A DNA stretch of 64,000 nt from Dioscorea cayenensis subsp. rotundata (lineage: Eukaryota > Streptophyta > Magnoliopsida > Dioscoreales > Dioscoreaceae), in assembly GCF_009730915.1 (NCBI RefSeq), contig NC_052481.1, forward strand, positions 21,240,461 to 21,304,460, given 5' to 3'. This document shows, in pieces, positions 1 through 10,270 of the stretch (its first letter is position 1; each line of letters begins with the position of its first letter). The position numbers and the translations under genes are program-made. A model generated the notes under the pieces. That model worked only from the letters and a program-made list of their open reading frames with translations, made no database searches and had not been told where the DNA came from.

Positions 1-300
1 GCATTGTCTAAAAATATGATCCTCAGTTTCAGGAGCCAGCCCACAAAGCACACAGTTGTCAAGGGGACCCAAGTTTAACCGATAAAGGTAATCAAAAGTC
101 TTAATTTTACCATGTAACATGAGCCAAATAAAAGATTTAACCTTTGGGGCCACATCCAGACCAAAGATGACTATCAGAACTGTAGCTATTTAAAAAATTG
201 TAGATAGAAGCTGAGAGTTTGTTGCAAATAGTCTTGGGGAACCACACCCAGTGAGAGTGTGATCCTCCCAAGTGATAACACCATGACTAACAATAAGGGA
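1..300 (-). pseudogene. LINE ORF2 fragment, zf-RVT domain
   Basis: Read on the minus strand, 1-175 gives one open stretch with the zinc-binding reverse-transcriptase domain (zf-RVT) typical of plant non-LTR retrotransposons: a KVKSFIWL block, then a CxxC (CVLCG) and the ETEDHIF motif that normally precedes the last His/Cys pair. Further upstream on the minus strand (about 175-300) similar sequence continues but with frame changes and stops. The fragment runs off the left edge of the window, so its 3' end is not seen. It is a dead LINE piece; no ORF1, endonuclease or RT core is visible here. Confidence 0.75.
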
Positions 301-1029
301 CTCCCAATTGGAGCAAAATAAAGTGTTGAGAGCACTGGTATTTCAAGCATTATTCTCCAGAAAAGTCAGAAATGTGCAGGTTTTCAAGATTCAGCTCCAT
401 ATTGATAAAAACAGGTTTGAAAGCAATAGGAATTTAAAAAAAAAAACAAGGATGTTGAAGAACAGTAGCCTCGTTAGGATTAAGACAATTGATCCACAAA
501 TTAGGCTTTAAAAGATTTGCCGTCACACAAAGGCCTTTACAGAGCAATTGGGAGGGAGTAAAAAAAGAAACCAAAAAGATAGATCAATCAATATAACCTT
601 CATAGAAAAGACACAAGAGACATGAATGATTTATGTTCACTAAGAAAGAAGAAACAAAACATGGCTGTGGTATATGGTGTAAAATGGTCAAATATAAAAG
701 ACACAGGAATACAGGATAGGTGTTTCACATCACAATTCGACTTTGTTGAAATCGTCGGGGTTCATGATGCCCCACCCTTTTTGATCTTAGGACTTGCACA
801 CTTGGTTCTAGTTAACAAGATGATATTTTTATCTTTAGTTATCAAGATCTGACCCACGCTAGAGTAAGTTCCACTTAACCCTATTGATTGCTTGGAAAAC
901 CTATTTCGGTAATTTACAAATATACATATCAGTTGAAATTAAGGAACAATGAGTTAAGTATCGTCATTCTCTGTTCGAGTAATAATTATTTGGTATAATC
1001 ACCAAAATAATTTTTGTACTTTTCTCTTT
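301..1029. other. intergenic, no gene recognised
   Basis: Short ORFs only, none with a recognisable domain. Part of 301-600 may be further LINE debris continuing from the fragment at the left edge, but no conserved motif could be aligned by eye. Confidence 0.4.
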
Positions 1030-1285
1030 CTTCTTTTTGGGTCTCTCTACTCAGAAATGTTTCCAACTAGTTTTTTTACTTTTAAAAATGTACCCACTTA
1101 GATAAAAATACTCCCAACTAGTCTCTCTACTTTTAAAAATACGTCCACTTAGTCCCTCCAGTTGGGTCATTTTTAAAAATAGAGGGACTAATTTGGAGTA
1201 TTTCTAACCAAATGTGTATATTTTCAAAAATAGAGCGACTAGTCGATGTAGCGTTTCAGAGTAGAGAGAGAGAAAAAAATATAAA
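1030..1285. repeat. long foldback (MITE-like inverted repeat)
   Basis: The inner arms 1109-1138 and 1171-1200 are reverse complements at 26 of 30 positions. Pairing continues outward with gaps: about 1041-1056 against 1253-1272, containing a CTCTCTACTC core. The loop is about 32 bp. The whole block can fold into one imperfect hairpin with arms near 110 bp. No ORF is present. It resembles a small non-autonomous DNA transposon of the foldback or MITE kind; no target duplication was pinned down. Confidence 0.55.
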
Positions 1286-1810
1286 AGGACCAATTTAAAT
1301 AGGGAAAAATTCATTGTTCACCCTCGTAATTTTTCAAAAACTTCCCAAAAACCCCCTCAACTTTTTGCACACCCGAGACTGACCCTCAGTTATATTTTAC
1401 ATTCCTTTTAACCCCCTGAGGTAAGTTGAAGTGGGTCCACGATATGAAATTCCTTTTTTTGCCCTTGCAAAGGTGGGAAAAAAATGGCGCCCAATCATAA
1501 CTTTCTTTATGCATAGTTTTTCGATGCCTCTGCTTGCTTTTTCTCAAAACAAAGTTTAGAAGACTCATATCTTGTTACTTCTTGTTCTTGTTCTTGTTCT
1601 TGTTCTTCTTACTTCTTTTTCTTCTTACTCGTTTGGTGTATTCAATTTTTAGCTCTTCGAGTTAAATTATGGAGAGTTTTTGTGCTATTGCTGAGATCTA
1701 GCGAGGGAGGGGACGAGTGCTAATGTTCGCAGCGACTTCTTGGGAATCGAGTGTTAGGCGAAATATGTGGCGATGGGGTCTCGATATTTCCCAGTGTCGA
1801 TGCTAATGTT

Positions 1811-1882
1811 CACGTTTAAGATTTATGTTTATCGTTTAAATATTTTGTGTCTCTGTTTAAATATTGATCGTGTTCGTTTAAA
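1811..1882 (+). repeat. CGTTTAA motif array A (intron-like)
   Basis: Four CGTTTAA or TGTTTAA motifs, roughly 20 bp apart, lie in AT-rich sequence directly upstream of the acceptor at 1897. On the plus strand they read in the direction of the MuDR relic. Confidence 0.6.
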
Positions 1883-1897
1883 CTAAAGTGTTGGCAG

Positions 1898-2160
1898 GAA
1901 TTCGAGAATGGCGGCAGCTTACATTCCCACATCATGGCGAGCACGAGGGTGTGGCATGCCTTCCTTCCTCGTCCGATCAAGGTGAAGTGTTGTCGTTGGA
2001 TATTGGACAATGTTTTGAATGCGTTGAACATTTTCGAGACGCACTTAGGAATTTTTGCGATCAAAAGGAATTTTTGACTTCAAATTCTTGAAGAGCGAGA
2101 AACACGGGTGTTGTGGAAGGAAGCTTCGACTTCAAAAATGGCGTATAAAGGAAGCTATAT
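1898..2160 (+). pseudogene. MuDR transposase N-terminal domain relic
   Basis: After a good splice acceptor (ttggcag, ending 1897) the plus strand encodes SLDIGQCFECVEHFRDALRN, the opening of the MuDR family N-terminal domain. It changes frame at a T run near 2052-2056 and continues as FAIKRNFDFKFLKSEKH, then a diverged part ending KWRIKEA, which corresponds to the domain's WRI motif. One extra T accounts for the first frame change; later stops show further decay. The SWIM zinc finger and DDE core of a full transposase are absent. Confidence 0.6.
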
Positions 2161-2384
2161 TCCCATACTAGGACGATGATAGGGCCGATGGATGAAAAAT
2201 CGTGACTGCGTTTGCGACACTTTGTGACGAGAAAGGCGACACTGGGTGTCCTAGGCGAAAGAGGATCGAGTCGTGGCGTCAGAGGTCCGCAGGAGTTGCG
2301 TTGTAGCCATTGCCGCGTTCGGTCTGATCGCGGATCGTGGAATGAATCTGTTCTTGAAAGCTAGGCATTGTGTATATACTTCTT

Positions 2385-2505
2385 ATTATTGTTTAAATAT
2401 TGAACTTTATATTTAAATATATCTCTTACGTTTTAAATATTTTATTCTACGTTTTAACTGTTATTTTTTTATCGTTTAAAAATAAATTTGTATCCGCTTA
2501 AAAAT
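2385..2505 (+). repeat. CGTTTAA/CGCTTAA motif array B
   Basis: About five copies of CG(T/C)TT(T)AA variants in AT-rich sequence after the MuDR relic, in the same plus orientation as array A. The last copy is CGCTTAA, the form that dominates the minus-strand arrays. Confidence 0.55.
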
Positions 2506-2525
2506 GTACAACGGGATGGTGCTAG

Positions 2526-2566
2526 CGGTTCCCCAGCGTAATTACTACAGCTCGGTTCCCCAGCGT
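2526..2566. repeat. 14-bp direct repeat at the array midpoint
   Basis: cggttccccagcgt occurs at 2526-2539 and again at 2553-2566. The pair lies between plus-oriented arrays A and B and minus-oriented arrays C, D and E. Confidence 0.6.
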
Positions 2567-2744
2567 TTCCACTCCGTCGCACATAAAAAAATCGGAACAT
2601 TACATTACACTCTATAAGAGATTATTAAGTAATAAGGATATTTTAAAGCAGAAAAATATTAAGTATATTTTTTTGTTGTAATTACATTGATATTATTAAA
2701 TAATAAGGATATTTTTAAAGCAGAAAATATTAAATTTAAGCGAG

Positions 2745-2937
2745 AGAAACCTAAACTTAAAGCGTTAAAAGTATAAACTTTAAATTCTATATTGAATGGT
2801 TAAAGCAGTAGCAGTAATATTTAAAGGGTATCACTTATAAGTTAAATGTTATCTGTAAATTTTTAAAGCGTTAACGCTCCTACTTAAATGGTAACTAAAA
2901 GCAGTTTAAACAATATCATAAAAATCTTCAAACTTAC
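2745..2937 (-). repeat. TTAAGCG motif array C, probable minus intron
   Basis: Several TTTAAGCG or TTAAAGCG motifs (CGCTTAA on the minus strand). A perfect minus-strand splice donor, GTAAGT, begins at 2937 next to the GC-rich block at 2938-4037. The acceptor was not identified with confidence. Confidence 0.5.
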
Positions 2938-4037
2938 TTGTCCGTAGGGCGGTTGAGGAAGATCCTTATCAACTCACGCTTTCAGTACTTATTGAGGCGG
3001 GATTGACCAGCGTATTTTTTTCTTGAATGAAGACTTTCCGAAGTTCTTCTACTTTTATTGGCTTCCTTTAATGGGGGACACGGCGGCGACATCAGCGGGA
3101 GACACTTCTTTTACATGCTTCTTGTTCTTGTGGGATTGTATGCGCCTGATGCGGCGCGGTCGACCGTTAGTTCCACAGTGAATTCCACTCGTTGAGGATA
3201 GACTCAGCGACCTTCTCAACCGTGAGTTCCGCAGCGGCTGACATCGATGGGTGACACAACGTTGTGCGGTTGTTCTTCTTCATGGATTGTGTCCATCTTT
3301 TGATGCCGCATCTGTCAGCGCGCACGGTTCCACCGTATGCATGATGTCAGTCAACAACGAGTCGACGATCTTTTTCCACGCGCAAACTCGGGCGCCATCT
3401 TGATCTCCTCCGCGTGATGGGCATGTCATCAGCGTTAACAACATCGACCGCCCGATGGTCTTTGCTGCCGATGAGTCTTTGCTATTATTTCATCGTCGGT
3501 CGACGCGGGTGGAGACGGAGAGCGTTATTGTTTTCCTCTTTTTCGCAAGCTTCTTCAAATGAGGGCCGTCTTTGAAGGGCCACCCGATGATGTCCTCGTC
3601 GTCGAACTCCGGCCGGGCGTATCCGTCCGGGTGCTTCATTTGTTTGAAGGGAAGCGCGATCGATTGTGTTGTGACGGCCTTCGATACCTCCACTCGAGCG
3701 ACAAGCCGAGGGAACTTCGATCGTCAAAAATCAGCGAAACTGCATGAGAGTTGCGGTGACATCCTCGCCTGAGTCGCGGCGGGGGCGCCAGCGTTGGGGG
3801 CGACGCGGTCGGGGGAAAAACCCGCGATCGGGCGGGGTGGGGGAGGGCTTCTCCGGCCTCGGCAGAATGCGTTTTGACACAGAGCGAGGGAGAGCGGCGT
3901 CCGGTAGCGCAGGAAGAGGTTGCCCTCTCATCTTGCCTTTTTGAGCCAGCGGTTCGGGAGCAATAGCATCCAGACCCAGAGCGGTTGGCCGAACAAATAC
4001 TTCTTCAGTCGGCGTCGCAGGAACCATTTCGGGGAAA
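2938..4037 (-). pseudogene. GC-rich exon-like block in MULE, unrecognised
   Basis: This is a GC-rich stretch bounded on the minus strand by an acceptor (ctag, ending 4038) and a donor (GTAAGT at 2937). The longest minus-strand reading frame starts at 4027 and gives 98 residues rich in Pro and Arg (for example RPEKPSPTPPDRGFFPRPRR); a second, in another frame, lies at 3490-3693. No family was recognised. It may be a decayed second gene of the MULE or host DNA captured by it (Pack-MULE). The composition contrasts sharply with the AT-rich spacers on both sides. Confidence 0.35.
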
Positions 4038-4320
4038 CTAGCATGTGTAAAGCGAAAACAATCTTAGCGAAATTATTTAGTTTAAACAATTAAAAACTAT
4101 ATTTACATATGTAACTCAGTATATTTAAGCGTTATAACCTATTGTGTTAAAGCGATGTAAACAAACAAATTAAACATTAAACTAAAAAGTTTAAGCGGTA
4201 GTTGAACAAAGTTAAGCGGTAAGTTATAATTTTTAAGCGATAGATGAATAAAGTTAAGCGGTAAATGATATGGTTAAGCGTTAACGTCTACGATTAAACA
4301 AAATATTTTTGAATTATTAC
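4038..4320 (-). repeat. probable minus-strand intron filled with motif array D
   Basis: Minus-strand donor aagag|gtaata at 4320 and acceptor atgctag ending at 4038 define a 283-bp AT-rich interval. It holds about seven TTAAGCG motifs between 4118 and 4295 (variants TTAAGCGGTA, TTAAGCGATA, TTAAGCGTTA), spaced roughly 15-35 bp. On the minus strand they read (C/T)CGCTTAA. Confidence 0.5.
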
Positions 4321-5106
4321 CTCTTTTCCTTCGAGAGATGACAAACTCGTCTCATCAGTCACTTACTTCAGGTAAATATTTTCACGTAGTAGCGGCATCC
4401 TTGGGATCTTGCAAAAAGCGGACTTTCTTTCCGGGTTCGGTCGACTTTCGTAAAACCCGGATGTTAAAGCGCTACTGAGTGCGACCCTTAACATACCGGT
4501 GTTGGTCTTCTTCCCAGCGCATCTAGATTGCACTCGGGTAGCGGCTTGTGGTATGTCCTCCATGCAAGCCGCTTGTGCGTCGCTTGCGCCCGTGCGTGGC
4601 GCCCCGATTCGGGTAGATCGTCGACGTAATCAGCGATCGGTTAGGAACGCGGGCGAGGTATTTGGGAAGAGGATTGTACCAGGGAGGTCGCCATCGATGG
4701 TTGGCAAAAATTCTCCTCTTCTCCCTCATCGTCGGCGAGTTCTTTGAAGAGTGCTCCGATGGAGTCTCTGTGTCTCGTCGTCTTGATAAATACCTCTCTT
4801 GAAAGTGGCTAGTGTTTTCTTCTTACGAAACACGATTGCCTCGCCCATGCCCTAGCGAGCGAGAAACGATTGCCACATCTTGAGTGCGAAAGTCGGCATG
4901 CTTTCCCGATCACGAATTTATTGAGTGCGGTTATCGTATCTACTGCGAGAGAGTCGAAGGGCCAGCTCTTGGTGTCTGACTTCAACTCGATGAAATCTTT
5001 GTGAGCGGTGTCCTTCGGATGATCTCCCGATGTCGAGGATCGTGTGAACTTTCGAATTCGACCCGCGGTCTCCAGCTCTGAGGTGTCAAGTAGCATCGCC
5101 CATTAA
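4321..5106 (-). pseudogene. second GC-rich exon-like block in MULE, unrecognised
   Basis: This block lies between probable minus-strand introns. The longest frame, 4809-5096 on the minus strand, includes the stretch WPFDSLAVDTITALNKFVIG followed by a Cys/His/Arg-rich tail. It looks like real, decayed protein sequence, but I do not recognise the family; a MULE accessory protein or captured host exon are both possible. Frames are broken across the block, so it is not a working gene. Confidence 0.35.
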
Positions 5107-5310
5107 CTAGATTGACCGCCGTAATCACAAGACTGCGGCGATAATACCACGTTGTTAAGCGGAAATGTAATTTGTTAAGCGGTAAACACTCGGGTTCTTA
5201 AACAACGATATCATTTTTAGCGGTGGCGTATACTTATTAAGCGGAGATACAAATAATTAAGCGGAGATGAACTAACTTAAGCGGTAAAAGCTCGTTGTTT
5301 AAGCGGAGAC
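5107..5310 (-). repeat. probable minus-strand intron filled with motif array E
   Basis: Minus-strand donor aacgag|gtctcc at 5310 and acceptor ctag ending at 5107 enclose seven TTAAGCGG or near copies between 5154 and 5308 (TTAAGCGGTAA, TTAAGCGGAGA), the most regular of the five arrays. Confidence 0.5.
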
Positions 5311-6090
5311 CTCGTTTTACTAGCTGCAACCCGTATCAGCTGAGCGGAGTGGCGTAGATTATAAACATTACACAAAAGCACAACGATCGGAAAACCATTT
5401 TCGATCGTATACATAGGCGAAAAATGTAAAAACAAAAACAAAAAAACCCTAGCAGAGACATCTCCCTGCGGACTAACAAAACCCGAGCCCGATTAATCCC
5501 ACGAAAAGCTTGATGTCTTCAGCAAAAACAAAATCATGACCAAAAGCAGAAAAAAATGTCTCTTACATATCAGAATAGTTAACAAAAACCATAATGAATA
5601 CCTTAGGCTGCAAAGTGACGAAATCTTAGAATACTTGCAGGGACTTCTTCTTGAGGCAGCCGGTGGAAAGGGAAGAGTCTTAGGGTGGGAAGAGAAGAGG
5701 CAGGAGTTGAGTTGGGAGTCGCGAGAGTTGAGAGAAGACAAGCAGTTTGTAATGCCTAGAAAAAAACCCACTCACTTCCTCCTGCACTGAGAAATGGAGT
5801 GCAGTACGACTTTCCGTCTGAGGCGTTTTAAATTATAAAATTTTAAATACCTCTCAGTTTTAATCTTGAATTCTACGTCTTTGGGGGTTTCAAAAATCGT
5901 GGAGTTGAAAAGGGAAGGGGTTTTGGGTATTCAAAGCCTATGGGGGTTTGTTTGGCGATTTGGCAAAGTTGTAGGGTTTTTTTGGCAATTTCCACATTTA
6001 AATATTATACCTAACTATTTAGACTTCCGATTAAACAATCGGGGTCTAATTGTCAGGGTGAGCATCCAAAGATATTTTATGAGAACATAT

Positions 6091-7090
6091 NNNNNNNNNN
6101 NNNNNNNNNNNNNNNNNNNNNNNNNNNNNNNNNNNNNNNNNNNNNNNNNNNNNNNNNNNNNNNNNNNNNNNNNNNNNNNNNNNNNNNNNNNNNNNNNNNN
6201 NNNNNNNNNNNNNNNNNNNNNNNNNNNNNNNNNNNNNNNNNNNNNNNNNNNNNNNNNNNNNNNNNNNNNNNNNNNNNNNNNNNNNNNNNNNNNNNNNNNN
6301 NNNNNNNNNNNNNNNNNNNNNNNNNNNNNNNNNNNNNNNNNNNNNNNNNNNNNNNNNNNNNNNNNNNNNNNNNNNNNNNNNNNNNNNNNNNNNNNNNNNN
6401 NNNNNNNNNNNNNNNNNNNNNNNNNNNNNNNNNNNNNNNNNNNNNNNNNNNNNNNNNNNNNNNNNNNNNNNNNNNNNNNNNNNNNNNNNNNNNNNNNNNN
6501 NNNNNNNNNNNNNNNNNNNNNNNNNNNNNNNNNNNNNNNNNNNNNNNNNNNNNNNNNNNNNNNNNNNNNNNNNNNNNNNNNNNNNNNNNNNNNNNNNNNN
6601 NNNNNNNNNNNNNNNNNNNNNNNNNNNNNNNNNNNNNNNNNNNNNNNNNNNNNNNNNNNNNNNNNNNNNNNNNNNNNNNNNNNNNNNNNNNNNNNNNNNN
6701 NNNNNNNNNNNNNNNNNNNNNNNNNNNNNNNNNNNNNNNNNNNNNNNNNNNNNNNNNNNNNNNNNNNNNNNNNNNNNNNNNNNNNNNNNNNNNNNNNNNN
6801 NNNNNNNNNNNNNNNNNNNNNNNNNNNNNNNNNNNNNNNNNNNNNNNNNNNNNNNNNNNNNNNNNNNNNNNNNNNNNNNNNNNNNNNNNNNNNNNNNNNN
6901 NNNNNNNNNNNNNNNNNNNNNNNNNNNNNNNNNNNNNNNNNNNNNNNNNNNNNNNNNNNNNNNNNNNNNNNNNNNNNNNNNNNNNNNNNNNNNNNNNNNN
7001 NNNNNNNNNNNNNNNNNNNNNNNNNNNNNNNNNNNNNNNNNNNNNNNNNNNNNNNNNNNNNNNNNNNNNNNNNNNNNNNNNNNNNNNNNN
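6091..7090. other. assembly gap, 1000 N
   Basis: Exactly 1000 consecutive N, a conventional placeholder for a scaffold join of unknown length. The promoter of the APO gene lies partly or wholly in or next to it. Confidence 0.98.
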
Positions 7091-7230
7091 AAAATTTTAT
7101 GAATTTTACAGGGCTAAATATATATATATAATGTTAAAAATATAAAGGAAAAATTTAGGGTGATTAAAAAGCTGTAAATAATAAAATATTTTTACATGGG
7201 ATCTTCTCCGCTGCGCCGTCCCTAGTGCCG

Positions 7231-9158
7231 ATGCTCTCCAGAGCTTCACGGAGATTCATCAAGCGCTCCTCCTTCGGAACCGTTGCTCATTGCTCCGACC
7301 ACGTCGATCTCCCGACAAGGCATCGGAGGTCCGAGCGGAAGCCTCTGGTGACTGGCATCAACGAGCTCAAGCACCGCGCCAGGCTACAGAGGAAGACGAG
7401 GCAGGATGTGCGTGAGATCCCCCTTCGCGCACCTGAAAATGGCCTCTTGGTTAAATCTCTGATATCTGTTGCTCATTCTGTTCTTTCCGCTCGATCAAAG
7501 GTCTTATCTTGCGTTTCTAAGATCGTTGGCATCATTCCCTGTTCATGTTTGCAGGTTTGTGCCCTAGAATTCCAATTCAAAACTTGCTCTTTTTGTGAGA
7601 ATTAAAGCTGAATTGTTTCACCTTTTTGGTGTAGATTGTGTGGAGAGGTTCATGTGGGGGAGTTTCCCCATCGGATTCGAAGCTGTGAGGTGGCCGGAAG
7701 TCATAGTTGGGGGAGAGGAGGAATTGAGCATGTCCTTCCTCTTGTGGAATCCTTTCATCTCTATGATCGAGTGGGCAGGGCTGTGTCGCATGAGGAGCGG
7801 CTTCTTGTTGATAGGATCCCCGCCATTGTTGAGCTTTGTGTGCAAGCTGGTGTTGATGTTCCTGAATATCCAACAAAGAGACGTGTTATTCCGGTCTATA
7901 ACATTGCTGGAAAAATGATAGATTTTGAGAAGAAGTTTCCAAGAGATTACTCCAGTGGTAAGGACATTGAACCATTTGGATTTTGGAAAAGAAACAAGAA
8001 GGATGGGCATAGCATTCTGCAGCCATTTCCAATTGATGCTGATCTCAAAGGTTTGTCATTTTTATTTTCTTATGGTATTGCTATGATTTTTATGAATGCA
8101 GTTAGCAATGTCGAACATTTCTCTTTGCCTTAGATCATTTGCATTGGTTCATATGTTAGGCAGAATGTAGGAAAACAGAATGTGATTGTCTTGGCCAAAG
8201 GCTGGTCTTTTCTGATTGAATTTACTCTTTTGAATTTTTGTTATTGTGTTGTTTGAAGTGCTGAGAGGATGGAATAGAAATGTTGAACCTTTCTTCATGT
8301 CTTAGATTATTGGCATTGGTTTATATGCTACTGAAAATACTCATCATTTGAAAGTTAATTACGTGTTGATGAAGTTGATGAAGAAACTGGTAAAATTTCT
8401 TGTTCAAATGCAATGACTTTCCATCAATTGTAACATTTCATAAGAAATTATAGCTTAGAAACATTTCTTTGAGTATTTGTTTTGTGGCAATTCACATTTT
8501 ATCTTCCACATCAGATTCGTTGCTTGTGCTGAAGTTCATGACATTTCAGTGCATATCTTCAACATCCACTTCAAACTAAGGACATTGTGCATCTAGGCCT
8601 TAGTAAACATCAAGTTCATGATATACACATAAGAGGCTTATAATTATTCATTTCATTTACATATATGTTATGTATATATATATATGTCAATTTGCTGCCC
8701 TTTTGAGTCTTTGGAAACTTTTTTAGAAGATTTGTAAATTGCACTCTATATAGATATAGCAGAACAAGGCATGGAAGCATGGGAAACAATGAGATCAGGT
8801 GCTATAAAGCTCATGAAGAAATACGCTGTACAGACATGCGGGTACTGCCCGGAGGTCCAAGTCGGCCCCAAGGGGTCACCGGGCAAGGATTTGTCAGGCA
8901 TTCAAGCACCAGATGAGGGATGGCCAACATGCATGGCAGGAAGCTACCATAGACAATCTTGTGCCACCAGTATATGTATGGCACATTCCTGAAAGCAGTC
9001 ACCAACTTATCAATGAACTTAAGAAGTACTATGGCAAGTTGCCTGCAGCCGTTGAGCTGTTTTCTCAGGCCGGAGCTGCTGTCGGCGCGAACTACGCTGA
9101 GGTGATGAGGGGAGATGTTACAGTCCCGGATTTGAGTGAAGAGAAATGGGTTGTGTGA
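7231..9158 (+). CDS. APO4: APO protein 4-like, mitochondrial (frameshifted as assembled)
   Basis: Plant-specific APO (accumulation of photosystem one) family RNA-binding protein; APO1 acts in organelle intron splicing, and APO3/APO4 members are predicted mitochondrial. Exons: 7231-7554, 7635-8050, 8760-9158. The N-terminus is basic and Ser/Arg-rich, as expected for a transit peptide. Both APO zinc-binding repeats are visible: CRLCGEVHVG spanning the first splice junction, and CGYCPEVQVGPKG near 8840-8875, each followed by the conserved IPAIVELC- or LPAAVELF-type helix. The start at 7231 is the first ATG after an in-frame stop. Exon-phase counting shows one extra base in the ccc at 7537-7539 and one in the gggg at 8872-8875; without them all three exons join in frame to about 375 residues. 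Assembly error is more likely than pseudogenisation. APO3 rather than APO4 is possible. Confidence 0.8.
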
Positions 9159-9975
9159 TTTACTATTTACATGTAAACATCCGAGACATGTAATTGTTAG
9201 ATGTAAACCAAACATATATAATTTAATTTTTGTTATTCATAAACTCTTTGATGTCATGAGTTTTGTTCTGCAATGTCTAAATGTGCATCTTGGTTAATGG
9301 TGGTTGTCATTTTTTTTAGTTCTTTTGAATAAAAAGCTGGAAATTCTTGAATGTGTTTTTAGTTTATCAAGTTCCAAATAGAAATCATAAGAAGAGATAC
9401 TGCATTTTTGTCTCTTTTTTTGCTGTTTTATTTTCTGAAAAAGAAAACTGGATATTCTTTGAATGTTTCAAGCTGTGTGATGTTCAACTCAATAAAAATC
9501 TTGCTTTGTTCTTGTTCTTTAGTGCTTTAAAGGAATTTTTCTTTAAATATAATGACAAAGTTTACAAAATTTTGGTGAAATTTGGAGCGTACATTTGGCC
9601 GGGGAACAACTGGAAAAATTCATGAGATTTGAACATCAAATCTTTTAGACATCAAGTTGATATCCCATCAATCATATAAGAACTTTTCTTAAATTCTTAT
9701 CTAATTTTGTTGTACTTCCATGTTTTATTTTCAAAATTTCAACAATCTAATTATAAATCTGGTTTTTAATATATATTTCCTTTTGGATTGCAAATTTGTA
9801 ATTTAAATTTTGACAAGGGGTTTGCACGTAAAAAAAACCCCTCTTTGTTCTTTAGCGCACGTGTTGACATGGTTTTATTTTTATGATATAACTTTATTTT
9901 TTAAAAATAATAAAACTATAAATCAAATAAACCATCGAGAATACTTGGAAAACTTCCAAGAAAAAAATTAATTTA

Positions 9976-9976
<1 letters not shown>

Positions 9977-10007
<31 letters not shown>
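9977..10007. repeat. (ATT)n microsatellite
   Basis: About ten uninterrupted ATT units. Confidence 0.9.
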
Positions 10008-10008
<1 letters not shown>

Positions 10009-10104
10009 ACAACTATTACTCAATGTATTGGATTAGTAATTAAAATAATGAATGAGTAGACTATGATCGAATTTTTGAGTCCATAGTAAACACTGTAGTA
10101 TATT

Positions 10105-10270
10105 TACGATTCATTGAGTTGTCACTCTAATCATCTTATGTGAGTCTAATAATAAATCACGGTTTATTGGATCTCAACTCTAATCGTCTCGCATGTGAGT
10201 CTGGACAATAAATTATGATTTATTGGATCATTACTCTAATCGTCTCATGTATGATCTGACAAAAAATCTC
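10105..10270. repeat. tandem repeat, three ~55-bp units
   Basis: Three diverged units share the order TTTATTGGAT, ACTCTAATCGTCTC, then GTGAGTCTGG, followed by an AATAAAT stretch. The third unit decays at its end. Confidence 0.7.

Larger units (their letters stand above)
1302..5995. mobile_element. degenerate Mutator-like element (MULE)
   Basis: The proposed boundaries rest on three signs. (1) A 9-bp direct repeat, atttaaata, lies at 1293-1301 and 5996-6004; nine bases is the Mutator target-duplication length. (2) The right end, read inward, starts with GGAAATTGCCAAAAAAACCC, a typical MULE terminus, and the left end starts gggaaaaatt. The ends stay weakly similar further in, about 20 of 31 positions around the runs of C. 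(3) The inside holds a MuDR-type transposase N-terminal relic at 1898-2160. The interior has GC-rich coding-like blocks separated by AT-rich spacers. No DDE catalytic domain was found, so it cannot be autonomous. The AT-rich flanks make the duplication less decisive than it looks. Confidence 0.55.

Noticed and set aside
1386-1568. 60-residue minus-strand frame at the MULE left end
   Set aside because: Lies in terminal sequence, no domain, no supporting splice sites.
5866-7131. 421-residue open frame on plus
   Set aside because: It runs through the 1000-N gap; nearly all residues are undetermined.
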